The notes: a model not told the origin generated them from the letters alone. Numbered from the stretch's first letter, positions 7,939 through 17,382 are shown. The stretch: 64,000 bases of DNA from Afifella aestuarii (GCF_004023665.1 NZ_SAUF01000005.1:62001-126000); one strand, 5' to 3'. Program-made: numbers and translations.

Positions 7939-9720
7939 ATGTTCTTTTCAAGCGACGAGATCGGTTTCGCCGCGACGGCAGAAAAGGCAGGCAACGGGAC
8001 GGGCGGAGGCGTCGCATCAGCGACCAGCACCGCCACCATTATCGACCAGCTTCAGACCTCGTGGACGCACGAAGCCTCACCGAGCCCGATCTCCTGGGCC
8101 GGTGACACCATCACCTACAGCATCCTTTCCTCCGCATCGGGAAGCGGCGAAGCTGCGGGTTTCCAGCCGCTCTCCGCCTACAAGGCGGCAATGGCCGACC
8201 AGGCCTTTGCGCTCTGGGACGATGTCATCGCCCCCGATATCGTGCGCACCGCGTCGGGGGGCGGCATCTCGATCGGCGAGAGTTCGACCACGTCCGGCAA
8301 CGGCACCTACACGTCCTACAGTTTTCGCTATGACGGCCTCGGCTCCGGCCATGATTCCTTCATCAGCGCGGATGTCTGGCTGAACAGCTTTTGGAGCAGC
8401 CTCAACGACGACAGCGACATCGCCTACGGCAAATATGGTTTCCTCACCTATCTCCACGAGATCGGCCATTCGCTGGGGTTGAGCCATCCCGGCACCTATG
8501 ATGCGGCCCGCGGCGCCGTCACCTATGCCGGTGCCGCCGAGTTCGCTGAAGACACGCGCCGCTTCACCATCATGTCCTATTTCGATGCCGACGAGGACGG
8601 CAGCGGCACCAACCATGTCGGCGCCGATGGGCTCATGCATTACGCCCAGACGCCGATGCTCTACGACATCCTCGCCATTCAAGACCTCTACGGCGCGGAC
8701 TATTCCACACGCGCCGGAGATACGACCTATGGCTTCGGCGCCTCGGGCCTCGGTTCCTATGATGCCGCCTTCGACTTCACCCTCAATCCCGAGCCGATCG
8801 TGACGATCTGGGACGGCGGTGGCATCGATACGTTGAATGTCTCGAGTTTTGCCGACAACGCCGTCATCGATCTGCGCGAAGGCGCCTGGTCGTCGATCGG
8901 CGGTATGAGCAACAATCTCGCGGTCGCTTATGGTGCCGAGATCGAGAATGCCGCCGGCGGGGCCGGCAACGAGGTGATCAACGGCAACGGCCTCGACAAC
9001 ACGCTCTTCGGGGGCGGCGGATCGGACATTCTCTCCGGCTTCTCCGGCGACGATCTTGTCTTCGGCGGGCGCGGCGCCAGCAACGACACGCTTTATGGTG
9101 GCGACGGCGACGACAGGCTTTTCTCCGGCGGCGGTGACGACCGCGTCGATGGAGGCGCCGGCAACGATTTCATAGGCTCCGGCGTCGGCAGCGACATCGT
9201 CAATGGCAACGCCGGCAACGACACGATTTTTGGCGGAGCCGTGCCGGGCAGCGATCGCATCGACGGCGGCGACGGCCACGACGTGATCTGGGGCGGGGGC
9301 GGCCATGACAGCCTCTACGGGCAGACCGGCAACGACGAGATCGGCGCCGGCGGCGGTAACGATATCATTGACGGCGGCGCGGGCGATGACACGCTCTTCG
9401 GCGGTGCCGGCAACGACACCGTGACGGTGGGCGCCGGGCGCGACCTCGTCTATGGCTCCGGCGGCGACGACGTCTTCATCTTCGGCGCCGATGGCGACCG
9501 CGATGTCTATGCCGCTGTCTCCGGCAACGGCCACGATGCCATCGATGGATTTGAGGTTGGCGCCGATGTCGTCGACGTCTCCGTCTATGCCGGGAGTTTC
9601 TCTGAGCTCACTTTCGCCGATACGGCGGCGGGGCTCGTGATTACGCTCGCGCCCGATGCGAGCCTGACGCTCGAGGATGTGACGCGTGCCATGTTGAGCG
9701 AAGAGAGTTTCGTCTTCTGA
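7939..9720 (+). CDS. Serralysin-like RTX zinc metalloprotease (peptidase M10 family)
   Basis: This is a 593-residue secreted protease. The metzincin zinc site HEIGHSLGLSHPG starts at residue 173 and the Met-turn (IMSY) is near residue 212, both diagnostic of M10 serralysins. From about residue 330 there are many glycine/aspartate nonapeptides (GGxGNDxL type), which bind calcium and fold into a beta-roll outside the cell. There is no Sec signal peptide. The extreme C-terminus is hydrophobic with a negative residue (EESFVF), as in type I secretion substrates. No type I exporter is present nearby. It faces a second RTX protein with a similar tail (SDFLF), suggesting one shared exporter encoded elsewhere. 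Substrates are unknown. Confidence 0.93.
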   Translation: MFFSSDEIGFAATAEKAGNGTGGGVASATSTATIIDQLQTSWTHEASPSPISWAGDTITYSILSSASGSGEAAGFQPLSAYKAAMADQAFALWDDVIAPDIVRTASGGGISIGESSTTSGNGTYTSYSFRYDGLGSGHDSFISADVWLNSFWSSLNDDSDIAYGKYGFLTYLHEIGHSLGLSHPGTYDAARGAVTYAGAAEFAEDTRRFTIMSYFDADEDGSGTNHVGADGLMHYAQTPMLYDILAIQDLYGADYSTRAGDTTYGFGASGLGSYDAAFDFTLNPEPIVTIWDGGGIDTLNVSSFADNAVIDLREGAWSSIGGMSNNLAVAYGAEIENAAGGAGNEVINGNGLDNTLFGGGGSDILSGFSGDDLVFGGRGASNDTLYGGDGDDRLFSGGGDDRVDGGAGNDFIGSGVGSDIVNGNAGNDTIFGGAVPGSDRIDGGDGHDVIWGGGGHDSLYGQTGNDEIGAGGGNDIIDGGAGDDTLFGGAGNDTVTVGAGRDLVYGSGGDDVFIFGADGDRDVYAAVSGNGHDAIDGFEVGADVVDVSVYAGSFSELTFADTAAGLVITLAPDASLTLEDVTRAMLSEESFVF

Positions 9721-9763
9721 CCGTCCATTTTTGGATTGTCGGCCGGGACGGCGGGCCGGACGC

Positions 9764-9795
9764 AAAAAGGCCGGCCGCTTTGGGCGACCGGCCGG
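9764..9795 (-). terminator. Intrinsic terminator after the RTX beta-helix gene
   Basis: On the minus strand a GC-rich stem (arms GGCCGG-CGC and GCG-CCGGCC around a short CCAAA-type loop) is followed directly by five T residues (AAAAA at 9764-9768 on the plus strand). This is a classical rho-independent terminator for the leftward RTX gene, and the stem may also stop the convergent metalloprotease transcript. Confidence 0.65.
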
Positions 9796-9840
9796 GGGAT
9801 TGGGGCGGCGCGCGGCCGCCCCCAACGATCTTAAAAAGCC

Positions 9841-12651
9841 TCAGAAGAGGAAGTCGGAGGCATCGAGCTCGGAGGCTGCGACGCCGTTGAGCGTCAGGAT
9901 ATTGCCGCCGCCGAGATCGATCGTGGCATTGCCGCCGGCATCTTCGCCGATCGTCAGCTCGGCAAACGAGGTGAAGCCGTTCGCCCGAACGTCGAGATGG
10001 TCGGTGCCGTTCTCGAAGCCGAAGACCACATCGGTGCCGTTGTCGGCGACGGAGGCATAGATGTCCGCCGCGCCGTCATTGTCGCCGAAATAGATCTGGT
10101 CGTTGCCGCTGCCGCCATAGATCGTGTCGGCATCGTTGCCGCCATAGAGCACGTCGTTGCCGGCACCCCCGTAGAGGAGGTCGTTGCCGTTGCCGCCGCC
10201 GACCGTATCGTTGCCGATGCCGCCGCCGATTTCGTCGGCCCCGTCGCCGCCGGCAGCGATATCATCGCCGTCGCCGGCATAGCCCGTGTCGTCACCGTCG
10301 CCGGCATAGAAGGCGTCATTGGTATTGCCTCCAAGGCCGGGTCGGCCGCCGTAGAGGGCGTCATTGCCGCTCCCGCCGATGATCGTGTCGTTGCCTTCGC
10401 CGCCGCCGAGGAAATCGTCGCCTGCGCCGCCGTCGATGTTGTCGTTGCCGGTGCCGCCGAAGGCCTGATCGTTGCCGGCCCCGCCGGTGACGACGTCGTC
10501 GCCCGCGCCGCCGAAGACCAGATCGTTGCCGTCGCCGCCATCGACCGTGTCGTTGCCTTCGCCGGAGAACAGCGTGTCGTTGCCGCCCCCGCCTTCGATC
10601 TCATCGTTGCCGCCGCCACCGGACATGGTGTCTGCGCCGTCGGTGCCTGCGAGCGTGTCGTCCTCCTCGCCGCCGGTGGTGCCGCCGCCGATGTCGCCAT
10701 CATCGCCACCGCCGCCGCCAGTGCCTCCCCCAGTCGTCGGCACAGTCATTGTGACATCATCGACTTGGATTCCACCGTTGACAGAAATATCGGTGAACCA
10801 GAAATAGCGATTGCCGCCCACCTCTGTGTCGATCGAATCCTGATCTGAGCTTCGAACTTCGGAGAAGACGAAATCGCCGTCGTCATCGTAGACGTTCATC
10901 GCGACTTCGAGGTTACCGGCGTCGTTCTCGTAGAAGTTCCAGTCGAATGTGTACCAGCCTGACGTGCCGATCGTGGCGTGGTTGTACAGCTCGAGGTTGT
11001 CTTTCGGCTCAAAGCTCGAGTTGTTGTCCGCGCCGACGAGAAGCTTATCCGTGTCCTCATCCTGCGTGACGTGGAAGATGAAATCGCGCTGGTGCGAACC
11101 GTCCTTGCCATTGGCCGCGACGGACACGTCAAACCCGTCGCCTTCAGCCCATTCAGTGTCGAGATAGATTTTTGCGGAGACCGAGTAGCCGTCTCCGAAG
11201 TCGCTGCTGTAGCCGCCGAGCCTGGTGAAGGGACCGGTTTCATTGATCGTATCTTCCGTCATAACGGCATAGGTGTTGCCGTTCTGGATCACGAGCGTTG
11301 TATGGCCATAAGGATTGGCCGGGTCTTCTACGAAGCTGTCCGAAGCCTTTCCGTCTTCGAATGTCTCTTTGAAGATCGTCTTGCTCTTAGCGTAATCCGG
11401 GCTGTTCGCGTCGATCTGGTAGATAATCGCGTCATTGCCGAACTGAAGGCCTTCGATCCCTGTCAGCGTGTCGGTCCCGTCGTCACCATCGTTAGTATTC
11501 GTATCGGTTACCGTGTAGCTGCCGTTTTTGTTCTGGGTAATCGTATAATCCTCTCGGTCACCGCCGAAGAGGGCCACGTCGTTGCCTGAGCCGCCGAGGA
11601 GTTTGTCATCGCCTCCGCCTCCGGTGAGCGTGTCGTCACCACCAAAACCGCTCAGCGTGTCATCGCCAGCATAATCAGTGTGGTTGTCATCTTCATCCGG
11701 CGCATTGAGAACATCGTTGCCCTCAGTGCCCGTCTGCGAATCGTTCGATTGAGTGCCTCTTACGAACGCATCGGAATCGGCGCCTTCCTTGTTGTTGATC
11801 GTGACGCCGGAAAGGTCGAGGATTGCCATCTCCGGCGCGCCTGTAATGGTACCAGGGCCGCCCGAGCCCGCGTCCCCCATCGGGTCAATGAACAGTAATG
11901 GTCCCCACCCTGAAGAACCATTGAGCGTGACGTCCGACATGGAGAGGCCGGACACGTCATTGTAGCCCTGGATCATGATTTGCGCTTTCTCGAACGCGCC
12001 GGTCACGATCACATTCGAAAAAGCAACGTCGCCGATTGGATGGCCGACGTTGTGCTCGCTCCCATCCGGATATTTGGTGTCATCGAAGCCGGCGATCTGG
12101 ATGGCGTTCGCCCCTCCAGTGTTATGGCCATCGGTCGCTCTGATTTCGACATCTGTCAGGCTCGCGTTGCCCGTGAACTCAAACAGAACTACATCGCCGT
12201 GCCCGCCTTCGCTGGTCCCATTGTCGAAGAAGTTCGAATCGGAGATTTCGACATTCAGCTTCTCGCCTCCGCCGTCGACAAAAACACCGTTTGCCTTGAA
12301 GCCGGAAATGTCGACGTTGCTGATCTGAAGATCGAGATCGCTGTCGCCATCTAAGGCGTCCTTAAAGAGGATGCCGCGGACCGCAGTCCCCTGGCCTTCG
12401 ATCTCAAACCCTTCAATTGCGACCGTTCCGGATACATCGTCCGCGACAGTAATCGCGTTATCAGACGCAGCGCGCAGTATTACCGGGCCATCATCAGCAG
12501 TTGTCAGTGAAATTGGCCTGTCTATTCTAAGGTTAACGTCATAGGACCCTCCATGAACGATGATCGTATCACCGTCGGAGGCGCCGTTTATTGCGTCTTG
12601 AATGCTTGCGTAACCCTGGTCTCCGATAAAGACCGTGTAGTCGTCAGCCAT
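9841..12651 (-). CDS. Large RTX protein: right-handed beta-helix, jelly-roll-like domain and calcium-binding repeats
   Basis: This is a secreted protein of 936 residues. Residues 1 to about 300 read as a right-handed parallel beta-helix of the pectate-lyase/NosD kind (YASIQDAINGASDGDTIIVHGG opening, then repeated IxNVxISG rungs). A first RTX block sits near 305-360. Residues about 425-650 look like a beta-sandwich or concanavalin-type carbohydrate-binding domain ending in VDDVTM. After a glycine-rich linker, a long run of GGxGND nonapeptides (about 670-870) binds calcium. The C-terminus ASDFLF matches type I secretion signals of rhizobial RTX proteins. A role in binding or lysing polysaccharide, or in surface adhesion, fits the domain set, but no catalytic residues can be named. 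Confidence 0.85.
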   Translation of the reverse strand: MADDYTVFIGDQGYASIQDAINGASDGDTIIVHGGSYDVNLRIDRPISLTTADDGPVILRAASDNAITVADDVSGTVAIEGFEIEGQGTAVRGILFKDALDGDSDLDLQISNVDISGFKANGVFVDGGGEKLNVEISDSNFFDNGTSEGGHGDVVLFEFTGNASLTDVEIRATDGHNTGGANAIQIAGFDDTKYPDGSEHNVGHPIGDVAFSNVIVTGAFEKAQIMIQGYNDVSGLSMSDVTLNGSSGWGPLLFIDPMGDAGSGGPGTITGAPEMAILDLSGVTINNKEGADSDAFVRGTQSNDSQTGTEGNDVLNAPDEDDNHTDYAGDDTLSGFGGDDTLTGGGGDDKLLGGSGNDVALFGGDREDYTITQNKNGSYTVTDTNTNDGDDGTDTLTGIEGLQFGNDAIIYQIDANSPDYAKSKTIFKETFEDGKASDSFVEDPANPYGHTTLVIQNGNTYAVMTEDTINETGPFTRLGGYSSDFGDGYSVSAKIYLDTEWAEGDGFDVSVAANGKDGSHQRDFIFHVTQDEDTDKLLVGADNNSSFEPKDNLELYNHATIGTSGWYTFDWNFYENDAGNLEVAMNVYDDDGDFVFSEVRSSDQDSIDTEVGGNRYFWFTDISVNGGIQVDDVTMTVPTTGGGTGGGGGDDGDIGGGTTGGEEDDTLAGTDGADTMSGGGGNDEIEGGGGNDTLFSGEGNDTVDGGDGNDLVFGGAGDDVVTGGAGNDQAFGGTGNDNIDGGAGDDFLGGGEGNDTIIGGSGNDALYGGRPGLGGNTNDAFYAGDGDDTGYAGDGDDIAAGGDGADEIGGGIGNDTVGGGNGNDLLYGGAGNDVLYGGNDADTIYGGSGNDQIYFGDNDGAADIYASVADNGTDVVFGFENGTDHLDVRANGFTSFAELTIGEDAGGNATIDLGGGNILTLNGVAASELDASDFLF

Positions 12652-13173
12652 CTTCGTAATCCCCCATACTCAACGCTCTGGGGATTCGCCTGACCGGCGT
12701 CAGGAAAATCCCTAACGAAGGATTAATGGTAAGCATAAGAGTTCAATTAAGAGCAATGCCAATTTGCGGCGAAAAAAGCGATGCACGCGGAGGTCGTTGC
12801 GGCCGGGGTGGCGAGACCTTGCGGAACCGCAAAAGCGGTTCGGCGAGCGCGACCCGATTTTTCGCCTGCGACGACGGGTTGCAGGAGAGTGTCCTGAGGC
12901 GCGTTTTGAGATGTGGCCGCTCCGCCCGCTGTGCTCGATGTCCCGTCGAGCGCCGTCATCCCTGTCTGCGGTCACCCCTTCGACACGGTGGGGGACGGCC
13001 GCCCCTGGTGATTTTTCTCGTCACCGCTTTCTCGCCATTGTCGCCTGGATATTCGGCGTTCGCGGCCACGCACTAACCTGCTTTAGTGCCGTCCCGGGCA
13101 CGATCGCGGAATTCTTCGGCGTCTGCCGGGGCTGTCGGGGCCGCCTGCAGGAATGTGAAAAGGTTCAGGAAAG
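12652..13173. other. Non-coding stretch upstream of the RTX gene
   Basis: This 522-base gap holds open frames that lack codon bias or a recognisable family and that change between frames. A short inverted repeat (CCTGAC at 12689-12694, GTCAGG at 12699-12704) lies in the probable 5' leader of the leftward RTX gene. Nothing else was recognised. Confidence 0.4.
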
Positions 13174-13413
13174 ATGCTGGATGACGCCTACAATCCGGCC
13201 CGAAGCGCCGTGTTCGAGGAAATCCGCCGGGTGGTCGCCGAGGCGATCGAAAGCGGCATTTGCGTCGATACCGGCAGGCAGGCAGAGCGGATCGACCGCA
13301 TCTGGCCGCACAGCGGTCTGAGCGCCGACGATATCGCCAGCGCGCTGTCGGAAGCTGCCGTGAGCGCGCGCATTACCGTCAAGATGAGCCGGCCGCGCCC
13401 GAGCCCGCACTAG
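13174..13413 (+). CDS. Small hypothetical protein (79 aa)
   Basis: This is a possible small gene of 79 residues. A reasonable ribosome site (CAGGAAAG) precedes the ATG. The sequence is a mix of helices (FEEIRRVVAEAIESG and ADDIASALSEAAVSA) with charged residues, as in many short conserved hypothetical proteins of Rhizobiales, but no family was recognised. It has no signal peptide or membrane segment and ends 61 bases before the convergent Crp-type gene. It could be a chance frame; the balanced amino-acid composition favours a real protein. Confidence 0.45.
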   Translation: MLDDAYNPARSAVFEEIRRVVAEAIESGICVDTGRQAERIDRIWPHSGLSADDIASALSEAAVSARITVKMSRPRPSPH

Positions 13414-13474
13414 AAGATATTTTCGGAGGGATCCGACACCTTGGGAGAGGCCGTCACCGTTGATTTGGCGTTGC

Positions 13475-14251
13475 TCAGCGCAGATGGGCCTCCGCGCCGA
13501 GATGCAGATAAACCGGGTCGAACATGGCCATCTCGGCAAGGGCGTCCGGCTTCAACAGCGCCAATCGTCCGCCCTGGAGCCGGATAAGCCCGGTCGCGCG
13601 CAGATCCTGTACGACCCGGTTGATATGAACCGCAGAGAGACCGAGAGCGTGCCCTAGGTCCTGCTGCGTAATCGGAAAATCGAAACCATCGGGCTGCTCA
13701 AGCCCGGCCGCCCGCAACCGCCAGGCCAATTCGCACAAAAGATTGGCCACGCGCTGATGTGCCGGGCGCTGGCCGACATTGACCAGCCATTCGCGCAGCA
13801 CCGATTCCTCCACGAGGCTCGCCCACCACAAGGCGCGGGCTATGCGGCTCCGCGTGGCGATGAGCTCCTCCAGAGCGCCGCCTGGCGCCTGGGTGACAGC
13901 GCACGGCGTGAGTGTCGAAATGTTGTGGTCCATCTGCCCGAGGATGGCGACATTGAGGTCGCAGAAATCTCCGGGCAGCAGGTAGGCCATGATCTGTCGG
14001 CGACCGTTGGGCAGGATCTTGTAGCGGCAGGCGAAACCCGAAAGGATGAGCTGCACCCGACCCGGCCTGTCGCCCTGCGAGATGAGATCGATATGGCCTT
14101 CCATCTGACGGATGCTTCCACTGAAGAGCTCCGTCAGGGCGGCTTCATCCGCGATGTCCAGCGCCGTCCCGCGCCGCAACCGGGTCAGGAGAGGAAGAAT
14201 CGCGTTGCCGATGGTCTCTCGCGAGCGGCCTGCCGCCTCTCTCTTGCTCAT
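13475..14251 (-). CDS. Crp/Fnr-family transcriptional regulator
   Basis: This is a 258-residue one-component regulator. The N-terminal half is a cyclic-nucleotide-like sensor barrel (GRVQLILSGFACRYKILPNGRRQIMAYLLPGDFCD). The C-terminal half holds the winged helix with the recognition segment TQQDLGHALGLSAVHINRVVQDLRATGLI. The N-terminal cysteine cluster of oxygen-sensing FNR is missing and the scattered cysteines do not form it, so it is not an Fe-S FNR; it resembles the broad FixK/Crp-like class of rhizobia. The ligand is unknown. A palindrome about 70 bases upstream (14317-14332) may be its own operator. The two convergent or distant neighbours give no clue to the regulon. Confidence 0.9.
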   Translation of the reverse strand: MSKREAAGRSRETIGNAILPLLTRLRRGTALDIADEAALTELFSGSIRQMEGHIDLISQGDRPGRVQLILSGFACRYKILPNGRRQIMAYLLPGDFCDLNVAILGQMDHNISTLTPCAVTQAPGGALEELIATRSRIARALWWASLVEESVLREWLVNVGQRPAHQRVANLLCELAWRLRAAGLEQPDGFDFPITQQDLGHALGLSAVHINRVVQDLRATGLIRLQGGRLALLKPDALAEMAMFDPVYLHLGAEAHLR

Positions 14252-14862
14252 GCCAGCCGCCTGGATGAGAGCGACGTAAGGTCAGGCCCCGGTCGGGCGG
14301 CGAGAACGGATAAATTTGATGCCTTTGCATCAGGCACAGAAATGCCGGCCTCGCATATCTTGGAGCGGTGGCGGGGCATGATCTCTTCTTTCTTTTCGGT
14401 CTGTTGCCAGCCCGTCTCGCGAGGCGCGGGGCAGCCGAATCTATAAGATCAAATTCCTAGCTCTGCGCCAGCAAGATGTGTTTCGGCAGCTTACGACCTC
14501 GCTGTGCTCGTCATGTGCTTGAGGGATGGTGCAATCGGCATGAGAGCCGGGATCCCAACACGTCGGCGGCCGTTGCTGGCTGCCTGGGGTGGGGGGCTGC
14601 GTCGTGCTTTCGCTGTCTGGGCGCGGCGCTCTGCCTGCCTTGGGAGAGGCGGCGCGCTTTCGGGCGAAGCGCCCCCGGGCATGCCGGGGCGATGTCACGC
14701 AGGGACGGTGTAAGCCGGCGTCGTGTCTTGGGGGCGGATCGCCGAGGGCAGAGGCGATTGCGGGCGCAAAAATAGGTTGGGTTGCGCCCGCCTGGTTTTC
14801 AGATGTTCGTCAGGCCGTCGAAAGAGGCCCCGTCTGTGTGGAGGTCTGCCGCCCGCGAGGCG
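14252..14862. other. Gene-free stretch with a palindrome at 14317-14332
   Basis: This is about 610 bases without a convincing gene. Overlapping open frames in several phases have high arginine, tryptophan and cysteine content, which is typical of non-coding GC-rich DNA. The one regular element is TGATGC (14317-14322), a CTTT spacer and GCATCA (14327-14332), located where an operator for the leftward Crp-type gene would lie. Confidence 0.4.
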
Positions 14863-15978
14863 TCAGGCATTCAGAGCTTCAACCGCATCCACGAACGGCT
14901 TGCCGAGTGCTTCCGCAACGGCCCGATTGGTGACCTTGCCGCGATGCACGTTGAGGCCGGCGAGAAGATGCGGATCGGCGGTCAATGCCGCAAGGCCGCG
15001 GTCGGCAAGCGCCAGGCCGAAGGGCAGGGTGGCGTTGTTCAAGGCATTGGTCGAGGTGATCGGAACGGCGCCCGGCATGTTGGCGACGCAGTAATGCACG
15101 ATCCCTTCCACCTCGAAGGTCGGCTCCGCATGGGTGGTGGCGTGCGAGGTCTCGAAACAGCCGCCCTGGTCGATGGCGACGTCGACGAGCACCGCTCCCT
15201 TCTTCATGCCCGACAGCATCTCGCGTGTGACGAGTTTCGGCGTCGTCGCGCCCGGAATGAGGACGGCACCGATGACGAGATCCGCGGCGAAAACGGCCTC
15301 TTCGACGGCCGTCGGTGTGGAGAAGGCGGTCTTCACCCGGCCCTCGAAGAGGTCGTCGAGCTCGCGCAGGCGCGGGATGGAGCGGTCGAGAATGGTGACG
15401 TCGGCCCCAAGACCGAGAGCCATCTTCGCGGCCTGCTTGCCGACGACGCCACCGCCGATGATGGCGACGCGCCCGGAGGCAACGCCCGCGACGCCCCCGA
15501 GAAGCACGCCCCGCCCGCCGCAGGCTTTCTCGAGCGCGCGAGCGCCGGCCTGGACGGAGAGGCGACCGGCGACCTCCGACATCGGCGCAAGAAGCGGCAA
15601 TCCGCCATGGGCGTCGGTCACCGTCTCGTAGGCGACGCCGGTGACGCCGGAGGCGATGAGCCCTTCGGTCTGCTTCGGATCCGGAGCAAGGTGCAGGTAG
15701 GTGTAGAGGATCTGACCTTCCTTAAGCCGCGCCCACTCGCTGGGCTGTGGCTCCTTCACCTTCACGATCATCTCGGCTGCTGAGAAAACCTCTTCGGCCG
15801 TTGCTGCAATCGCCGCTCCGACCGCCGCATAATCTTCATCGGATGCATCGATGCCGGCGCCGGCGCCGCTTTCGATCATCACCTGATGGCCATGCGCCAC
15901 GTATTCGCGCGCCGCCGCCGGCGTCAGGCCGACGCGATATTCGTGGTTCTTGATTTCCTTGGGACATCCAACACGCAT
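14863..15978 (-). CDS. ald: Alanine dehydrogenase
   Basis: This NAD-dependent enzyme interconverts L-alanine with pyruvate and ammonia. At 371 residues it is the standard length. Recognisable parts are the N-terminal MRVGCPKEIKNHEYRVGLTP, the active-site segments VKVKEPQPSE and YLHLAPD, the Rossmann motif VAIIGGGVVGKQAA, and the C-terminal VHYCVANMPGAVP. The ATG at 15978 was chosen because it gives the conserved N-terminus. It is preceded by GGAGAG. It is divergently paired with an Lrp-type gene 131 bases away, a common arrangement in which the Lrp protein activates ald in response to alanine. It could also regenerate pyruvate from the alanine made by the AruH-like transaminase in this window. 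Confidence 0.96.
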   Translation of the reverse strand: MRVGCPKEIKNHEYRVGLTPAAAREYVAHGHQVMIESGAGAGIDASDEDYAAVGAAIAATAEEVFSAAEMIVKVKEPQPSEWARLKEGQILYTYLHLAPDPKQTEGLIASGVTGVAYETVTDAHGGLPLLAPMSEVAGRLSVQAGARALEKACGGRGVLLGGVAGVASGRVAIIGGGVVGKQAAKMALGLGADVTILDRSIPRLRELDDLFEGRVKTAFSTPTAVEEAVFAADLVIGAVLIPGATTPKLVTREMLSGMKKGAVLVDVAIDQGGCFETSHATTHAEPTFEVEGIVHYCVANMPGAVPITSTNALNNATLPFGLALADRGLAALTADPHLLAGLNVHRGKVTNRAVAEALGKPFVDAVEALNA

Positions 15979-16109
15979 TGTTCTCTCCTCTTGGTGGAAA
16001 GGAAAAGAAAGCGCAGCAGATGCGCAATGTCCTTGCAGAAAGGGGCAGGCCATCCGCCCACGACGCAAATATCTTGCAGAAAAGGCTCAATCTGCGCAAT
16101 CATCCACAC

Positions 16110-16592
16110 ATGTACGAGGTTGATCATTTTGATCTTGCCATCATGCGGGCGCTGGAGCGGGAGGGGCGGCTCTCCAACACGGCGCTGGCGGAGCGCGTCG
16201 GGCTGTCGCCCTCCGCATGCTCGCGGCGTCTTGACCGTCTGGAGAAAGAGGGCGCCATCAGGGGCTACCATGCCCGCCTGTCGCACCGCCATCTCGGGCG
16301 GCCCGTGACGGTTCTCGTCAACATCGCGCTTTCCGGCCAGAGCGAACGGCATCTGTCGGAGTTCGAAGCAGCGGCGCGGCGCTGCCCGAACGTGCTGTTC
16401 TGTTTTCTGATGTCGGGGGAGTACGATTATCTTCTGCGTGTCGCGGCGCGTGATCTCCAGGATTTCGAGCGACTTCACAAGACGGTGCTATCGGCCTTCC
16501 CGCATGTCGCGCGGTTGAACTCCTCCTTCGCGCTGCGGGAGGTGGTTGACCGACCGGTGCGTTTCTCCGATTTTCTGGACGGCGACGACTGA
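16110..16592 (+). CDS. Lrp/AsnC-family regulator (probable ald regulator)
   Basis: This is a 160-residue regulator with an N-terminal helix-turn-helix (RLSNTALAERVGLSPSACSRRLDRLEKEGAI, about residues 18-50) and a C-terminal RAM ligand domain. Homologues begin at MYEVDHFDLAIM, so the ATG at 16110 was chosen over the longer frame from 15978, which would overlap the ald start. Its divergent position next to ald strongly suggests that it is AldR-like and responds to alanine. It may bind within the 131-base intergenic region, but I saw no clear palindrome there. Confidence 0.92.
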   Translation: MYEVDHFDLAIMRALEREGRLSNTALAERVGLSPSACSRRLDRLEKEGAIRGYHARLSHRHLGRPVTVLVNIALSGQSERHLSEFEAAARRCPNVLFCFLMSGEYDYLLRVAARDLQDFERLHKTVLSAFPHVARLNSSFALREVVDRPVRFSDFLDGDD

Positions 16593-16625
16593 ACGGCGAC
16601 GACAGGCCTGCCGCCGCGTTGGGGG

Positions 16626-17258
16626 CTAGATCGCCTGCGAGGTGACGAAGCTCACACCGGCCGCAGCCATTTCGGCGCGCGCCTTGTCAAGTGAACCATC
16701 GAGATCGATCGCCCGGCACGCATCTTCCACGAGCACGGCCTTAAAGCCTTCCCGGCGGGCATCGAGCGCCGACCAGGCGACGCAGAAATCGGTGGCGAGA
16801 CCTGTGAGAAACAGACGGGCGAAGCCGCGCTCGCGCAGATAGCCCGCAAGACCAGTCTCCGTCGTCCGGTCGTTCTCGTAGAAGGCGGAATAGGAATCGA
16901 TTCCGGGGCGAAAGCCTTTGCGCAGGATGAGCTCGGCCGGCACCGTATCGAGCTTGGGGTGGAATGCCGCGCCGGCGCTTCCCTGCACGCAATGTTCAGG
17001 CCACAGAACCTGTTCGCCGTATTCGGCAGAAAAAGTCTGGAAGGGATCGCTGCCGGGATGCGCGCTGGCGAAAGACTGGTGCCCGGCCGGATGCCAGTCC
17101 TGGGTCAGCACCACATGCTGAAAACGCGGCATCAGCGCGTTGATGACCGGCACGACCGCGTCGCCATCGGGCACGGCAAGTGCGCCCCCCGGGCAGAAAT
17201 CGTTCTGGACGTCGATGACGAGAAGGAGGTCTTTTGCCCCGATGCTGAAGTCGCCCAT
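16626..17258 (-). CDS. pncA: Nicotinamidase (bifunctional with pyrazinamidase in homologues)
   Basis: This enzyme hydrolyses nicotinamide to nicotinate for NAD salvage. It has 210 residues and the isochorismatase fold. The catalytic triad is readable: Asp in LLVIDVQNDFCPGG, Lys in ELILRKGF, and the nucleophilic Cys in LTGLATDFCVAW. The metal-binding motif DWHPAGHQSF is also present. The start has a plausible upstream sequence. It is convergent with the Lrp-type gene and separated by 124 bases from the sugar ABC operon, so it is probably a stand-alone gene. Confidence 0.95.
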   Translation of the reverse strand: MGDFSIGAKDLLLVIDVQNDFCPGGALAVPDGDAVVPVINALMPRFQHVVLTQDWHPAGHQSFASAHPGSDPFQTFSAEYGEQVLWPEHCVQGSAGAAFHPKLDTVPAELILRKGFRPGIDSYSAFYENDRTTETGLAGYLRERGFARLFLTGLATDFCVAWSALDARREGFKAVLVEDACRAIDLDGSLDKARAEMAAAGVSFVTSQAI

Positions 17259-17340
17259 GTCGCTGTCTCCGTTCTTACCCTCACTGTGGCGCGGCGCCGG
17301 GCGAACGCAAGGCCTGAGTTTCAGGCGCGTGGGAGAGACG

Positions 17341-17367
17341 GGGGACGCAAAGGAGGAATGCGTCCCC
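17341..17367. terminator. 9-bp hairpin after the sugar ABC operon
   Basis: The arms are GGGGACGCA (17341-17349) and TGCGTCCCC (17359-17367) with a 9-base loop, located 15 bases beyond the last permease stop. There is no T-run, so it may act as a rho-assisted stop or an mRNA 3' end. Confidence 0.4.
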
Positions 17368-17382
17368 TGAAGATCGCCGACC

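Noticed and set aside
8077-9825. Long minus-strand open frame (582 codons) under the metalloprotease gene
   Set aside because: It is the mirror of the RTX repeat coding on the plus strand; the translated sequence is low-complexity with no family features.
12764-13321. 185-codon frame in the region before the Crp-type gene
   Set aside because: High Arg/Cys content, no ribosome site, and conflict with the better small frame at 13174.
14476-14933. Several overlapping plus-strand frames before ald
   Set aside because: Phases overlap each other, composition is non-coding-like and nothing resembles a known protein.
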